In this document: piece by piece, positions 1 to 8,943 of the stretch
How positions within the stretch are numbered: position 1 is the stretch's first letter
Layout of the letters: each line of letters begins with the position of its first letter
From: Halobaculum sp. MBLA0147
GTDB lineage: Archaea > Halobacteriota > Halobacteria > Halobacteriales > Haloferacaceae
Direction of reading: 5' to 3'
NCBI RefSeq assembly: GCF_041361345.1
Contig: NZ_JBGKAD010000002.1
Span: forward strand, 186,001 to 250,000
DNA: 64,000 nucleotides
The notes under the pieces: model-generated
What the model was told of the DNA's origin: nothing
The model's database searches: none
Seen by the model: the letters and a program-made list of their open reading frames with translations, nothing else
Program-made: the position numbers and the translations under genes

Positions 1-450
1 CTTATGCAACTCGGCATTATGGAGTTCCGCCTCATGCAACTCGGCATCATGGAGCTTCGCCTCATGCAACTCGGCATCATGGAGCTCCGCCTTATGCAAC
101 TCGGCGCTATTGAAGTTCGCCTCATGCAACTCGGCATCATCGAGGTTCGCCTCATGCAACTCGGCACTATTGAGCTTCGCCTCATGCAACTCGGCACCCC
201 AGAGTCTCGCCTCATGCAACTCGGCACCCAAGAGTTTCGCCTCATGCAACTCGGCACCCAAGGGTTTCGCCTTATGCAACTCGGCATCATGGAGTTCCGC
301 CTCATGCAACTCGGCACCCAAGAGTCTCGTCTTATGCAACTCGGCATCATGGAGTTCCGCCTTATGCAACTCGGCACTATTGAGCTTCGCCTCATGCAAC
401 TCGGCATTATGGAGTTCCGCCTCATGCAACTCGGCATTATCGAGTTTCGC
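1..450. repeat. 30-bp tandem repeat array encoding pentapeptide repeats
   Basis: About 15 contiguous copies of a 30-bp unit with core ctcatgcaactcggc, each varying mainly in the second half. There are no spacers between units, and the reverse strand encodes A-x-L-x-x pentapeptides. It is therefore coding repeat DNA and not a CRISPR array. Confidence 0.85.
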
Positions 451-786
451 ATCATTCAGATCTGCAGTACGGAGGCCTGTATTTTTTATATTTGAATTTT
501 TTAAAGATGAGCCAGAAAGATCTATAGTGTCATCTAATACCATATTTTTTATTATTGACCCATCTAAAATACAATTTACAGGAGAATTCATTTCTCGGAC
601 ATCAGAGGGTGCGAGCGCTGTCTGGAGGTTTTCAACTGTCTTGTGTTCAGTTTCGCTGGGACAAGCATGCCACGCACACCGGCTAGTATCTGGGAGTGAC
701 TCTCGATAACAGCAACCTATTTTATTCCCAAATATCGTTTCCGATGTATACGTGTAGCCGCAACGGTCAGACGGCTGATCACCCAT
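1..786 (-). CDS. Pentapeptide-repeat protein with Cys-rich N-terminus (3' end beyond window)
   Basis: The minus frame opens at an ATG (784-786) and stays open to the left edge, giving 262 visible residues. An in-frame stop lies just upstream, at 802-804, so this start is well bounded. The N-terminus is Cys/His-rich (DRCGY, GCCYRE, CAWHAC), which suggests a small metal-binding module. From about residue 75 it becomes a right-handed beta-helix type pentapeptide repeat of the form A(E/K/D)LH(D/E/N). The 30-bp DNA period at 1-450 encodes two pentapeptides per unit. Pentapeptide-repeat proteins often act as protein-interaction scaffolds or nucleic-acid mimics, so no specific function is claimed. 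The forward frame through the same repeats (MQLGIMEFR type) is a shadow. Confidence 0.8.
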   Translation of the reverse strand, partial: MGDQPSDRCGYTYTSETIFGNKIGCCYRESLPDTSRCAWHACPSETEHKTVENLQTALAPSDVREMNSPVNCILDGSIIKNMVLDDTIDLSGSSLKNSNIKNTGLRTADLNDAKLDNAELHEAELHNAELHEAKLNSAELHKAELHDAELHKTRLLGAELHEAELHDAELHKAKPLGAELHEAKLLGAELHEARLWGAELHEAKLNSAELHEANLDDAELHEANFNSAELHKAELHDAELHEAKLHDAELHEAELHNAELHK

Positions 787-906
787 ATTATATATAAGTT
801 GTCAAGGAATTGCTACTTATTCAGTATTCCGGTTCAGATCGTAGGAGAGTATCCATCTGCAGTGTGCTATATTTCTTTTAAACTTAACTTAATCATGCAA
901 TTATAG

Positions 907-1686
907 TTATTTTATATCAATATTAATATTCTGTAATGTGTTAAGTGACTTGTGCCTGAATGCACGCAGTGCCCGTACCCCACTATCGGTGAGGGTGAGC
1001 TTCTTGCTCCTACCACTGCTGTCCACACGTACGTACTCGTACTTTGAGTCTGGCCCAAGAGGAGAGATCAACTGTGACTGGAGTCGCTGTTGAGCCGTGT
1101 TCTTGTCAGTGCCACTCGTCGGATCAGCGAGATCTGTGGTGAGCGAATGCCCTACGTCGTCAGCACGCTGAATCACTGCGGACTTGTTCGGGCCAGTGCC
1201 GTTCGTTGTGAGCTCTTGGATGATCGCCATCAACGCAACCTGATCAGTCGTCGGCGAGTCGATTGGGTATGTCTCGAGCCGCTCAGTCGGGTCGTCATCA
1301 CCCTCTTGCTCCTCAGTGTGCGTGATGTACGCCGTCACATCTGTCGAGGTATCCATCGACCCGAGTGCAGCACCAATACTGGCCGGTCGTTTGCCTGTCG
1401 AGACGTTGAGGTACACCGTGTCGGACTCATGCTGATCTTGATCTGCGAGTGTAGTCACGAGCCCCAGCACATCGTAGAGGTCAGTGTGATCGCACTCGTA
1501 GATCTGCTCTACGCGAGCATCGGGAAATGCAGATGCTTCGAGTGCAGCCATCACATCAGCATCGAGGTGTTCGTGCACAAGGAGGTAACAAATGTCGGGA
1601 GACAACACCTCAGCAGCCTGGACCATCGTCGGAATGTCTGTTTCACCACTGTACAAGAACAGGTGTACACGACGAGTAACGTCCAT
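907..1686 (-). CDS. CARF-like / winged-helix transcriptional regulator (HFX_2341/DUF6293-like)
   Basis: A 259-residue protein. The N-terminal half looks like a Rossmann-type CARF sensor: an opening strand RRVHLFLYSGE and a conserved strand-loop VYLNVSTGKRPASIG near residues 90-107, comparable to the ligand loop of Csa3/HFX_2341-type regulators. The C-terminal half (about 145-245) reads as a winged helix, with a QLISPLGP-containing segment and a wing-like stretch ending in LTLTDSGVRALRAF. CARF domains typically bind cyclic oligonucleotides or related ligands. The gene is divergent from the AAA/tubulin/GTPase operon at 1888 with a 200-bp shared intergenic region, so it probably controls that operon and itself. 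The family call is from motif recall and the ligand is unknown. Confidence 0.7.
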   Translation of the reverse strand: MDVTRRVHLFLYSGETDIPTMVQAAEVLSPDICYLLVHEHLDADVMAALEASAFPDARVEQIYECDHTDLYDVLGLVTTLADQDQHESDTVYLNVSTGKRPASIGAALGSMDTSTDVTAYITHTEEQEGDDDPTERLETYPIDSPTTDQVALMAIIQELTTNGTGPNKSAVIQRADDVGHSLTTDLADPTSGTDKNTAQQRLQSQLISPLGPDSKYEYVRVDSSGRSKKLTLTDSGVRALRAFRHKSLNTLQNINIDIK

Positions 1687-1887
1687 TGGTACGGCTGATA
1701 GACAGCGACTGATAAGAGGTTGTCGTTAACAGTACACATCCGCCGTCAAAATGGCGGTGGGGTATCGATACTGTACCTCCACCCCGTCGGTGGGAGAGCA
1801 CAATCGCCAGGCCCCACTTTTGCACCTATCACAACGACTGGGTAGTACGACGCAGGTGGCGCCGCCACTTGCGCCCCGAGCCCACAC
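1687..1887. promoter_or_regulatory. Divergent intergenic region with palindromes (candidate operator)
   Basis: The region between the regulator and the AAA operon holds a hairpin with arms CCGCC (1740-1744) and GGCGG (1753-1757), a perfect 10-bp palindrome gtatcgatac (1762-1771), and an inverted pair acagta (1730-1735) / tactgt (1767-1772). A TATA-like cttatc on the minus strand lies about 25-30 bases before the regulator start. The operator role is an inference from the divergent layout. Confidence 0.4.
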
Positions 1888-3729
1888 ATGACAGAGAATA
1901 CGTCGAACGCTGATGGTGAGACGTGTACGGAGACGAGTAGTTTGGATACCGCGGCGTCTGCGGGCAGGAACTCGGACAGTGACCTGTCTCACTCGGCCAC
2001 GGGGCCGTCGAGCGAGTCGACCGATACGACGGAGCCTGCTGACCAGCGCACCCCCGAGGAGCAGTCGCCGACCACTGGTGGGGCTGAGTCGCGGTCTGGT
2101 AGCGAGCCGCCTGCGTCGGAGCAGGCGACGGCGTTGACGCTGCAGACGCCCCCGACGCAGTCGCTTGATGACGTTGCTGGGCTGCCGGACGTCAAGAACC
2201 GCATTCAGCAGACCGTGTTCCAGACGGCCGAGACGGAGGCGGGGCCGGCCGCGACGCCGAGCCTGCTGGTGCACGGCCAGCGCGGCAGCGGGTACCGGGC
2301 CATCGCGCAGAGTGTTGCCGGGTCGCTGGGTGACCGTGGGTATGCGTACGCGTACGTTGATGCCGTCGGGCACCACACGGGCGAGTTTGAGAACTTCACT
2401 AACTTGTTCGAGCAGGCGCGGGCTGCGGCGCCTGTCGTGCTCTTCTTGGAGTGTTTCGACGACATCTACGACCAGACTGCCATCAACGAGCTCCACACGC
2501 AGATGGAGCATCTGCGGGCCACGGACGCTGACGTGTTCGTGATCGGGACGGTGATGACCGAGTATGTCCAGGATGAGGTGCTCGCACAGTATGCTCGGGC
2601 GTTCGATGTGCGAGTTGGCATTGAAATTCCGGACCGCGACCGGCGGGCGAAGTTGCTCACCTCGGAGTTGGCGGCTATCGCCGACAGGGATGCGATTGCT
2701 GTCGAAGTGCCGGTGCATGTGCACGACCAGCTTGCCGTCGAGTTGGATGGCTATAGCCCGCGTGAGATTAGCGGTGTTGTGCGGCGTGCGGCTGCACGGG
2801 CCACGGCCACTGCCGACGATGACGAGACCCCAACAATCACTACGCCGGTGCTGCGAGAGACGATCGAGACGTGTCGGACGGAGCGCGTTGCGAATATCCA
2901 GGCGCGGACGGCGGTTGCTGACCTGGATATTGCTTCGGTTAGCTTTGATGATATCGGCGGGCTGCGCGACGCGAAAGCGCATCTTCAGGAACTGCTCACG
3001 CAGCCGCTTGAGCGGCGCGCCACGTACGAGGCGTGTGGGCTCACGACCGGCGGGGGTATCCTCCTGCACGGGCCGCCGGGCAATGGCAAGACCATGCTCG
3101 CGAAAGCGGTGGCCACGGAGACCGACCGGACGTTCATTTCGGTGACTGGCCCGAAACTCACGGGCGTCATGTCCTCCGCAGAGGAGCGCATCCACGCGCT
3201 GTTTGAGAAAGCGCGTCGGAATGCCCCGAGTGTCATCTTCTTCGATGAGTTCGATTCGATCGGCGTGCAGCGTGGGCACTACGATGGTGCGCGTGACGAC
3301 GTGACTAACACTCTGTTGACCGAGTTGGACGGCGTCCACGACAACGAGGATGTCATCGTCATGGCGGCGACCAACCGGCTGGACGCGCTCGACCCGGCCG
3401 TGTTGCGGCCGGGACGGTTCGAGCATCTCGTTGAGGTCACGACGCCGACTGACACTGCCCGGGCGGAGATCTTCCAGGTGCACACCAGCGAGGTCCCCCT
3501 TGCAGGCGATGTGACCCCGGAGTGGTTCAGTCGGACGGCGCCGGCGGAGTTGTCTGGGGCCGAGATTGCGGCGTTGGCTGAGCAGGCCGTCCGTGTCGCC
3601 ATCCGGCGGCAGCCGCACGCGGCCGAGGAGCCGCCTGTCGTGCATCGGTGCGATGTCACGACGGCGATCTCCGAGCGTGCCGAGTGGAGTGGGCAGTCGT
3701 CTGATGAGATGGACCGGATGTTCTGTTAG
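1888..3729 (+). CDS. CDC48-like tandem AAA+ ATPase with inactive first AAA domain
   Basis: A 613-residue protein. Residues 1-90 are a low-complexity acidic/Ser-Thr tail. The first AAA domain (about 93-330) is degenerate: the Walker A site reads HGQRGSGYR (129-137), with the nucleotide-binding Lys/Thr replaced, and the Walker B site reads LECFDD (188-192 region) in place of hydrophobic-DE. The second AAA domain (about 350-600) is canonical, with GPPGNGKT (395-402), IFFDEFD (450-456), sensor AATN (494-496) and arginine-finger LRPGRF (506-511). It resembles the VCP/CDC48 family but lacks that family's N-domain. It is the first gene of the operon that continues with the tubulin-like and GTPase genes. 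A likely role is remodelling of a partner protein by the second domain, with the first domain structural. Confidence 0.85.
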   Translation: MTENTSNADGETCTETSSLDTAASAGRNSDSDLSHSATGPSSESTDTTEPADQRTPEEQSPTTGGAESRSGSEPPASEQATALTLQTPPTQSLDDVAGLPDVKNRIQQTVFQTAETEAGPAATPSLLVHGQRGSGYRAIAQSVAGSLGDRGYAYAYVDAVGHHTGEFENFTNLFEQARAAAPVVLFLECFDDIYDQTAINELHTQMEHLRATDADVFVIGTVMTEYVQDEVLAQYARAFDVRVGIEIPDRDRRAKLLTSELAAIADRDAIAVEVPVHVHDQLAVELDGYSPREISGVVRRAAARATATADDDETPTITTPVLRETIETCRTERVANIQARTAVADLDIASVSFDDIGGLRDAKAHLQELLTQPLERRATYEACGLTTGGGILLHGPPGNGKTMLAKAVATETDRTFISVTGPKLTGVMSSAEERIHALFEKARRNAPSVIFFDEFDSIGVQRGHYDGARDDVTNTLLTELDGVHDNEDVIVMAATNRLDALDPAVLRPGRFEHLVEVTTPTDTARAEIFQVHTSEVPLAGDVTPEWFSRTAPAELSGAEIAALAEQAVRVAIRRQPHAAEEPPVVHRCDVTTAISERAEWSGQSSDEMDRMFC

Positions 3730-4054
3730 GCATCCCACGCGCACCATTGTTTCTTGATTGTGTCGCCACTGTGACAAGCCGTCCTCCTCGGAACTGCATA
3801 CAGACCAGCCATAGCCCCCGCCAACGTCCTCCGCGAAACGCGTCGCATCCTCTGTGGTCCTGCCATTGATGAGACCGGCTGTGATCCGCACCACACTCTC
3901 GCTGCAAACTGTCAGGACCACCCTGGTGTCGATGCACGTGGGTGTGATTGTTACCAGCACCCCCCAGGCCATCAACACAATAAGCGACCTGTATACACCT
4001 CCAGTACTGTTGGTGACTTCCTTCTAACCTACCTCCTCCAGTACTCAGTCGTGT
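3730..4054. other. Intergenic spacer inside the AAA/tubulin operon region
   Basis: A spacer of 325 bp with no convincing gene. Just before the tubulin-like start it holds two copies of ctccagtact (about 3999 and 4037). It may contain a second promoter for the tubulin-like gene, but I see no clear TATA box. Confidence 0.35.
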
Positions 4055-7000
4055 ATGACCTCGCTGTCAGCGCCGGACCGCGTCATTGGGATTGGCCACG
4101 GTGGTATCGAGCTTGTCAAGACGCTTTTCGAGCAGGAGTGGTACCTTGATGCCATCCTGGCGCCGCGTCATGGTGACCGGAACGAGGTGACGGTCCAGTT
4201 CATCGATACGGCGACTGCGGAGGCAAACGAGTTGACGACCTGGTGTAGCGAGCGGGAGGCGGCCATCGCCGAGCGGCAGGCCGAGTTGCGAGCGCCGGGG
4301 GAGGGCGATCTCGGTGACATCAGTTTCGAGACGACGATTGTCACCGAGAACATCCCGCAGACGGATGCGGTGGACCTGTGCGGGCCTGCCGTCGTTGAGG
4401 ATGTTGCTCGGGACCGTGGGTTTGACCCAGATGATTGGTGGATTGACCAGACTGATGTCTCGGAGACGCTGGACTTCGCGCAGGGGGTCTACCGGCGGCG
4501 CGGGCTGGCGAAAGCGACGCTGTTCAAAGCGCTGACTGAGGACCGCGACCTCATCAGCGATGTGGATATGATTATGCAGGGCGAGGTGGCGATTTGTGTC
4601 GGGCTGGGTGGCGGCACCGGGTCTGGGCTCGCGCTCGATGTCGCGCGGCTGATTCAGGAGAATGCGCCGTCCTCGGATGTCACGCTGTTCGGCGTGTTGC
4701 CGAGTGAGTACGAGCATGAGGATGACCGCGTCGGGGCGAACGCCTTCGCTGCGCTCTCCGAGTTGGAGTACGCGCAGGCCCACCAGGATGCGGGACCGCT
4801 CTTCCGTGATGTCGTCATCACGCCGATCGACGCGACTGGCTACGAGGGGAAGGGCGGTGATACGTTTGGGACGGCCACGTCGCTCGCGGAGTTCGATGAG
4901 GCGTTCAGTTCCGTGTTCGTCTCCTACTATCACAACCAGGAGGAGAATGCGTTCGATAAGACGCCGTCGCACGGTCCGTTCACCGTCGCGGTGCCCCAGA
5001 TTGCCCGGTATACGGTTGGCAATATTGACGATGCGTCGGCTGCTGTCGAGGAGGCGATCGACGCGCTTGAGTCGGAGTGTTCGGCGCTGGCTGCCCTGTA
5101 TGAGACGACAGCGGAGTTCCTGAGCAATTGCGGGGCGAGTCAGCGCCCCGCCGAGCTGACGAAGCAGGACCGTCGGAGTCTCCGGAATCGGCTGGAGTGG
5201 ATTGCTGACTTCGTCGACCAGGAGTTGTTCGACGAGTTGGAGTTCACGACGGCCACGCAGTTCCAGCGGAAGCTCGCCGATGCGCGTGACGAGGGTGGTG
5301 ATGATATCGTGGACGTGATCCAGACGCTGCAGTACCTCACCAAGACGCTGGCGTCTGACCAGACTGAGTTCGTGGATGAAACGGACCGGCGGCTGGCGGA
5401 GGTCCTCCAGCAGGCTGTGAAGACGCTGCAGACGCGGTCGGAAGTGCTCCAGCGGGTGGCCGATATCGAGAACAGCCGGATGGCCAAGCGGGTTCGGGAG
5501 ACGCTCCAGTTGCGCGATACCGACACTGACGATGTGTCGCTGATTCGCTCGACGCTCCAGACTAATCTCGACCACACGACGGAGACGGTCCGTGAGTTGG
5601 AAACCACGGTCGAGGACAAGGAGACGGCGTACGAGACGGCGATGCGTGAGCACGAGGAGACCGTCGCTGACCGGATGGACACGTGGCGCGTGGAGACGCA
5701 GAGCGCTCGTGACACGGTGCTGGCGCTTGACCCGACCCACGCTCGCCGGCAGGCGGTGCAGCTGAAGGACGCCCTGGTCGAGTTCATCACCGACCTCGAT
5801 GCCGTGACGGACCCCACGGAGGCGACGGAGGTGCCGACTGACGAGTTGGAGGCGGCTGCCCGGGAGTTGGCGACGACTCTCCAGCAGGGAGCTGAGACCT
5901 GGGAGACTGAGCAGCCGGCTTGGTGGGGGAACATCGCGGGTGCTGCGGACCAGCTCCGGCAGGCCCGCTGTGTCTTCCTCAAAGGGCAGGCTGACCCTGG
6001 CATGCGGAGTCACCTGCCGTGGATGACGGCGACTGAGCAGGAGCTCGCTCAGCATCACAAGCGTGCTGAGGAGCTTGCGACGTCGCTCCGGCGCGATGGC
6101 GTGTTTGACGTGCAGGTCACGGACGACACGTTCAGTGCGACGGTCACTGTGGACCCGGCTGTGGTCGAGACCGAGGCTCGCGAGCGGGTGCAGGCCGCGG
6201 TCGACCAGGTGCTGGCGGTGACGGGTGACCTTGCGACGATGGACCAGGCGACTGAGCGCGACCTGGAGACGCAGTTGCTGGAGGGTAACCTGGAGCGTGT
6301 TGAAGAGCGGGTGGCTGGCTGCATCGACACGAGTGTCGATGGTCCGACGGGTCTCAAGACGGACCTCGCTGACACGAAAGCGGACCTGGAGGCGGCTATC
6401 GATAAGCAGGAGCGTCTGCAGGCGTTGGACTCGTACTTCGATACGGTCGTGTCTGCTGGCTACCTCGATACGGTCGCGAACGCGCGGGCGACCCGTCAGG
6501 CGGCGATGGATGAGATTGACGAGACGCAGTATGTTGGCGACGGTGCGGACGAGTACACGTACATCAAGCGGGTTCACCCGGAGGACCCGCTGCAGCACGT
6601 GAACACGGCCGACTCGTTGGCGGCGTCGAGCCTCCTTGACGAGACCGAGCGGCAGCGCTTTGCTCGGGAGGTCGAGCAGTTGGCCAAGACGTCGCTGGAG
6701 TCGGAGTACAGCGGCCTCCGGGAGCGTCGGTTGACGCATGATGCGACGCGGTACCGCGATCTCAAGGTGAATGTCGGCCTCGTCAGCGCGGCGCTCGACC
6801 GGTTTGAGGGCGCGGACTTCGGGCTCCAGCAGATGATGACGAACGCCTTCGGCCTGCAAAACTCGGCGTCCGATTTCGGGACGCTGACTGCCGATGTCGG
6901 TGGGCCGTGGGATATGGGCGTTGCCGTCTTCATCGATGGGGTGTTCCTCGACAACCTGCGGAACGCCACCGAGTATAGGGAGTCGTACCAGGCGCGTGCC

Positions 7001-7297
7001 CGCGACGGGTCGAGCAGCATTCACCTGCACCACACCCTGGGGCTCGAGCAGGGCTGGCTCGTCCGGCGTGCGGACATGGTCAACGTCCGGAGTAGTGACC
7101 TCGCGGTCTACTTCGCGGCCGACCCGTTGACGACGATTCGCGAGGAGTACATTGAGCAGTGTCCCGTCGCTGCCACGCGGCAGGCGACCACCGCCACCGC
7201 CGCCGCGAACAGTGCTGATGACAGCGGGCAGGATGCCGGCAAGGAGACGGATACCAGTTTGGCCACGAGGTCTGATGACGTGGAGGTGACCGAGTAG
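4055..7297 (+). CDS. Large tubulin/FtsZ-superfamily GTPase-like protein (Tubulin_2/FtsZl type)
   Basis: A 1080-residue protein. The N-terminus has a nucleotide-binding opening VIGIGHGGIELV (10-21), and the tubulin signature GGGTGSG lies at 185-191, followed by a helix and by VTLFGVLPSEYE (209-220), as in the tubulin/FtsZ GTPase core. Long helical, Glu/Arg-rich segments, probably coiled coil, occupy about 430-570, and the remaining C-terminal 500 residues match no fold I recognise. It is far longer than FtsZ (about 370). Makarova and Koonin (2010) described FtsZ-like families proposed to act in membrane remodelling together with a distinct GTPase. The adjacent membrane GTPase here fits that proposal. 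Start chosen at the ATG at 4055. Long minus ORFs in this stretch are shadows. Confidence 0.8.
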   Translation: MTSLSAPDRVIGIGHGGIELVKTLFEQEWYLDAILAPRHGDRNEVTVQFIDTATAEANELTTWCSEREAAIAERQAELRAPGEGDLGDISFETTIVTENIPQTDAVDLCGPAVVEDVARDRGFDPDDWWIDQTDVSETLDFAQGVYRRRGLAKATLFKALTEDRDLISDVDMIMQGEVAICVGLGGGTGSGLALDVARLIQENAPSSDVTLFGVLPSEYEHEDDRVGANAFAALSELEYAQAHQDAGPLFRDVVITPIDATGYEGKGGDTFGTATSLAEFDEAFSSVFVSYYHNQEENAFDKTPSHGPFTVAVPQIARYTVGNIDDASAAVEEAIDALESECSALAALYETTAEFLSNCGASQRPAELTKQDRRSLRNRLEWIADFVDQELFDELEFTTATQFQRKLADARDEGGDDIVDVIQTLQYLTKTLASDQTEFVDETDRRLAEVLQQAVKTLQTRSEVLQRVADIENSRMAKRVRETLQLRDTDTDDVSLIRSTLQTNLDHTTETVRELETTVEDKETAYETAMREHEETVADRMDTWRVETQSARDTVLALDPTHARRQAVQLKDALVEFITDLDAVTDPTEATEVPTDELEAAARELATTLQQGAETWETEQPAWWGNIAGAADQLRQARCVFLKGQADPGMRSHLPWMTATEQELAQHHKRAEELATSLRRDGVFDVQVTDDTFSATVTVDPAVVETEARERVQAAVDQVLAVTGDLATMDQATERDLETQLLEGNLERVEERVAGCIDTSVDGPTGLKTDLADTKADLEAAIDKQERLQALDSYFDTVVSAGYLDTVANARATRQAAMDEIDETQYVGDGADEYTYIKRVHPEDPLQHVNTADSLAASSLLDETERQRFAREVEQLAKTSLESEYSGLRERRLTHDATRYRDLKVNVGLVSAALDRFEGADFGLQQMMTNAFGLQNSASDFGTLTADVGGPWDMGVAVFIDGVFLDNLRNATEYRESYQARARDGSSSIHLHHTLGLEQGWLVRRADMVNVRSSDLAVYFAADPLTTIREEYIEQCPVAATRQATTATAAANSADDSGQDAGKETDTSLATRSDDVEVTE

Positions 7298-7421
7298 CGA
7301 TGCCGGCCTGCTCTCCCGACCACCGTCCTGGCGGAGATCGCGTCGATCGACCTCCGCCGTGACCGCTATCGCCCATCGCGTCTCGTGCGCCAACTGCCAT
7401 TACACCCACACCACACACCCT

Positions 7422-8900
7422 ATGTCCACGGAACCAACCGGCCCGGTGTCGTACCTGCGTTCGAAGAGCGAGTTCATGATGCTCGGCGTCTATATCGTGG
7501 CGCTGGTGGGGCTCGCCCAGCCCGTCGCCAACCTCATCGTCCGAGGCTGGTGGGAGCAGCCGCACTCTGTCGTCTACCAGCTGGTGACGCTCGTGGCCGA
7601 TGTCGGGCTGGGCCTCGCGACGATCGAGGCCTTTGTCTTTGGCTTCGGCGCTGTCGCTCTCGTGTTGATGACAATCGATCGGGCTAAGCGCATTCAGGCT
7701 GCGCTGCTGTGGCTCGGGATTGCTGTCGCGGCCACGCAGTTCGTCACTCGTGGGTTCCTGTTCAAGGTGGCCGTGAACCCGCTGGCGCACCTGCCGGTCT
7801 TCGTTGTCGGGGCCATCGTCGGCGCCCGGCTCTTGCTGCCGCTCGCCGCTTGGCGGGCGCTGACCAACGGGACGATCCCGTCGACCCGGCGGTTCCCGCG
7901 GGCGCCGCTGGCCCTCGTCACTGGGCTTGCGATGGTCCTCATCGGTGCCTGGGTCGAGGCGCACGTCGTGTTCCCGGTTGCGGTTACCACCCTGCCGACA
8001 CTGCCGATTGCGACGCTCCAGCGGACGCTGCTGGAGGTCACCATTGTCCCGAATCGTCTCGCGATCGATTCTGTCGCGGCGATGGCGCTTCTGGCCGTTA
8101 CGCGTCGGTTTGTCGCGTACAAGTCGACGCGGTCGGTTGTCGTGCTCGGCCCGAAAGGGTCCGGCAAGACGACCTTCGGTCGCGGCGCGCTGGCTGATTG
8201 TGAGCGGTCGGCTGGCGTCGAGATGAATGGGTCGGACAATATGCTCTCTATCGGTGGTCACGGCACCGACGGTGACACCGCGACGGTGAGTAACACGCGG
8301 GAGAATATCGAGCGCTCGCTTACGATGCAGCGCGGGCAGCTGTTCCCGACTGACCTTACCATCTCGACGCTTGACCACGCCGGCGAGAATCTCAAGGGTC
8401 TGGCTATGTCGATGGAGGGGAAAGAGGAGATTGAGGGGCTCGGTCGTGTGAAGGTTGAGGAACTCCGTCAGGAAGTGGTTGCGGCTGACACCATCATTCT
8501 CCTCATCGACACTGCTGCCTATCAGAAGGGTGAGCCGGCGGGGCTTGACGCGTATGAGACCATCCTGGGTGAGATCGACCCGGAAACGCAGGTGCTCCTC
8601 GCGGCGAGTAAGGCCGACTACCTCGCTGAGGAGTTCCGCCAGGCTCGCCAGCTCAACCCGTTTGATTCCACGAACCTCCCGGTGTTCACCGAGTGGGTCA
8701 GCACCAAGCTGGGCGATCATAATGCTATCCGGGCGCTGTTGAACGCGGCTGACCAGGATACGATCTATCCCACGTACTTCGCGTCTGAGGCGGTGGCTGA
8801 TCCGGAGACGGTCGATGGCGTCGTCGACCGCGAGCCGGTCACCGACAACGGGAGTCGCCATCCCTACGGGTTCGTGGAGTTGCTCAAACAGATCCGCTAG
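7422..8900 (+). CDS. Membrane-anchored GTPase of the tubulin-like operon
   Basis: A 492-residue protein from the ATG at 7422; an upstream in-frame GTG would add 21 unconvincing residues. The N-terminal half has four or five hydrophobic segments (about 18-38, 50-78, 88-105, 118-136, 165-190). The C-terminal half is a P-loop GTPase: G1 GPKGSGKT (243-250), G3 DHAG (318-321) and G4 SKAD (396-399). The segment between G1 and G3 carries an extended insertion. The gene starts 124 bp after the tubulin-like gene. The layout suggests a GTPase facing the cytoplasm that could recruit the tubulin-like polymer to the membrane. GTPase motifs are seen directly; the membrane-recruitment role is inferred. Confidence 0.75.
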   Translation: MSTEPTGPVSYLRSKSEFMMLGVYIVALVGLAQPVANLIVRGWWEQPHSVVYQLVTLVADVGLGLATIEAFVFGFGAVALVLMTIDRAKRIQAALLWLGIAVAATQFVTRGFLFKVAVNPLAHLPVFVVGAIVGARLLLPLAAWRALTNGTIPSTRRFPRAPLALVTGLAMVLIGAWVEAHVVFPVAVTTLPTLPIATLQRTLLEVTIVPNRLAIDSVAAMALLAVTRRFVAYKSTRSVVVLGPKGSGKTTFGRGALADCERSAGVEMNGSDNMLSIGGHGTDGDTATVSNTRENIERSLTMQRGQLFPTDLTISTLDHAGENLKGLAMSMEGKEEIEGLGRVKVEELRQEVVAADTIILLIDTAAYQKGEPAGLDAYETILGEIDPETQVLLAASKADYLAEEFRQARQLNPFDSTNLPVFTEWVSTKLGDHNAIRALLNAADQDTIYPTYFASEAVADPETVDGVVDREPVTDNGSRHPYGFVELLKQIR

Positions 8901-8943
8901 TCGTGCGGCACCGTCTGCAAACCACCATCATCCACCCAATCCC

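Noticed and set aside
1-450. Evenly spaced 30-bp repeats resembling a CRISPR array
   Set aside because: Units are contiguous with no spacers and code for pentapeptide repeats on the minus strand.
1726-3978. 750-codon minus ORF opposite the AAA gene
   Set aside because: Arg-rich antisense shadow; no domain was recognised.
4067-7393. 1108-codon minus ORF opposite the tubulin-like gene
   Set aside because: Arg/His/Leu-rich composition of an antisense shadow in G+C-rich DNA; the plus frame has clear domains and acidic bias.
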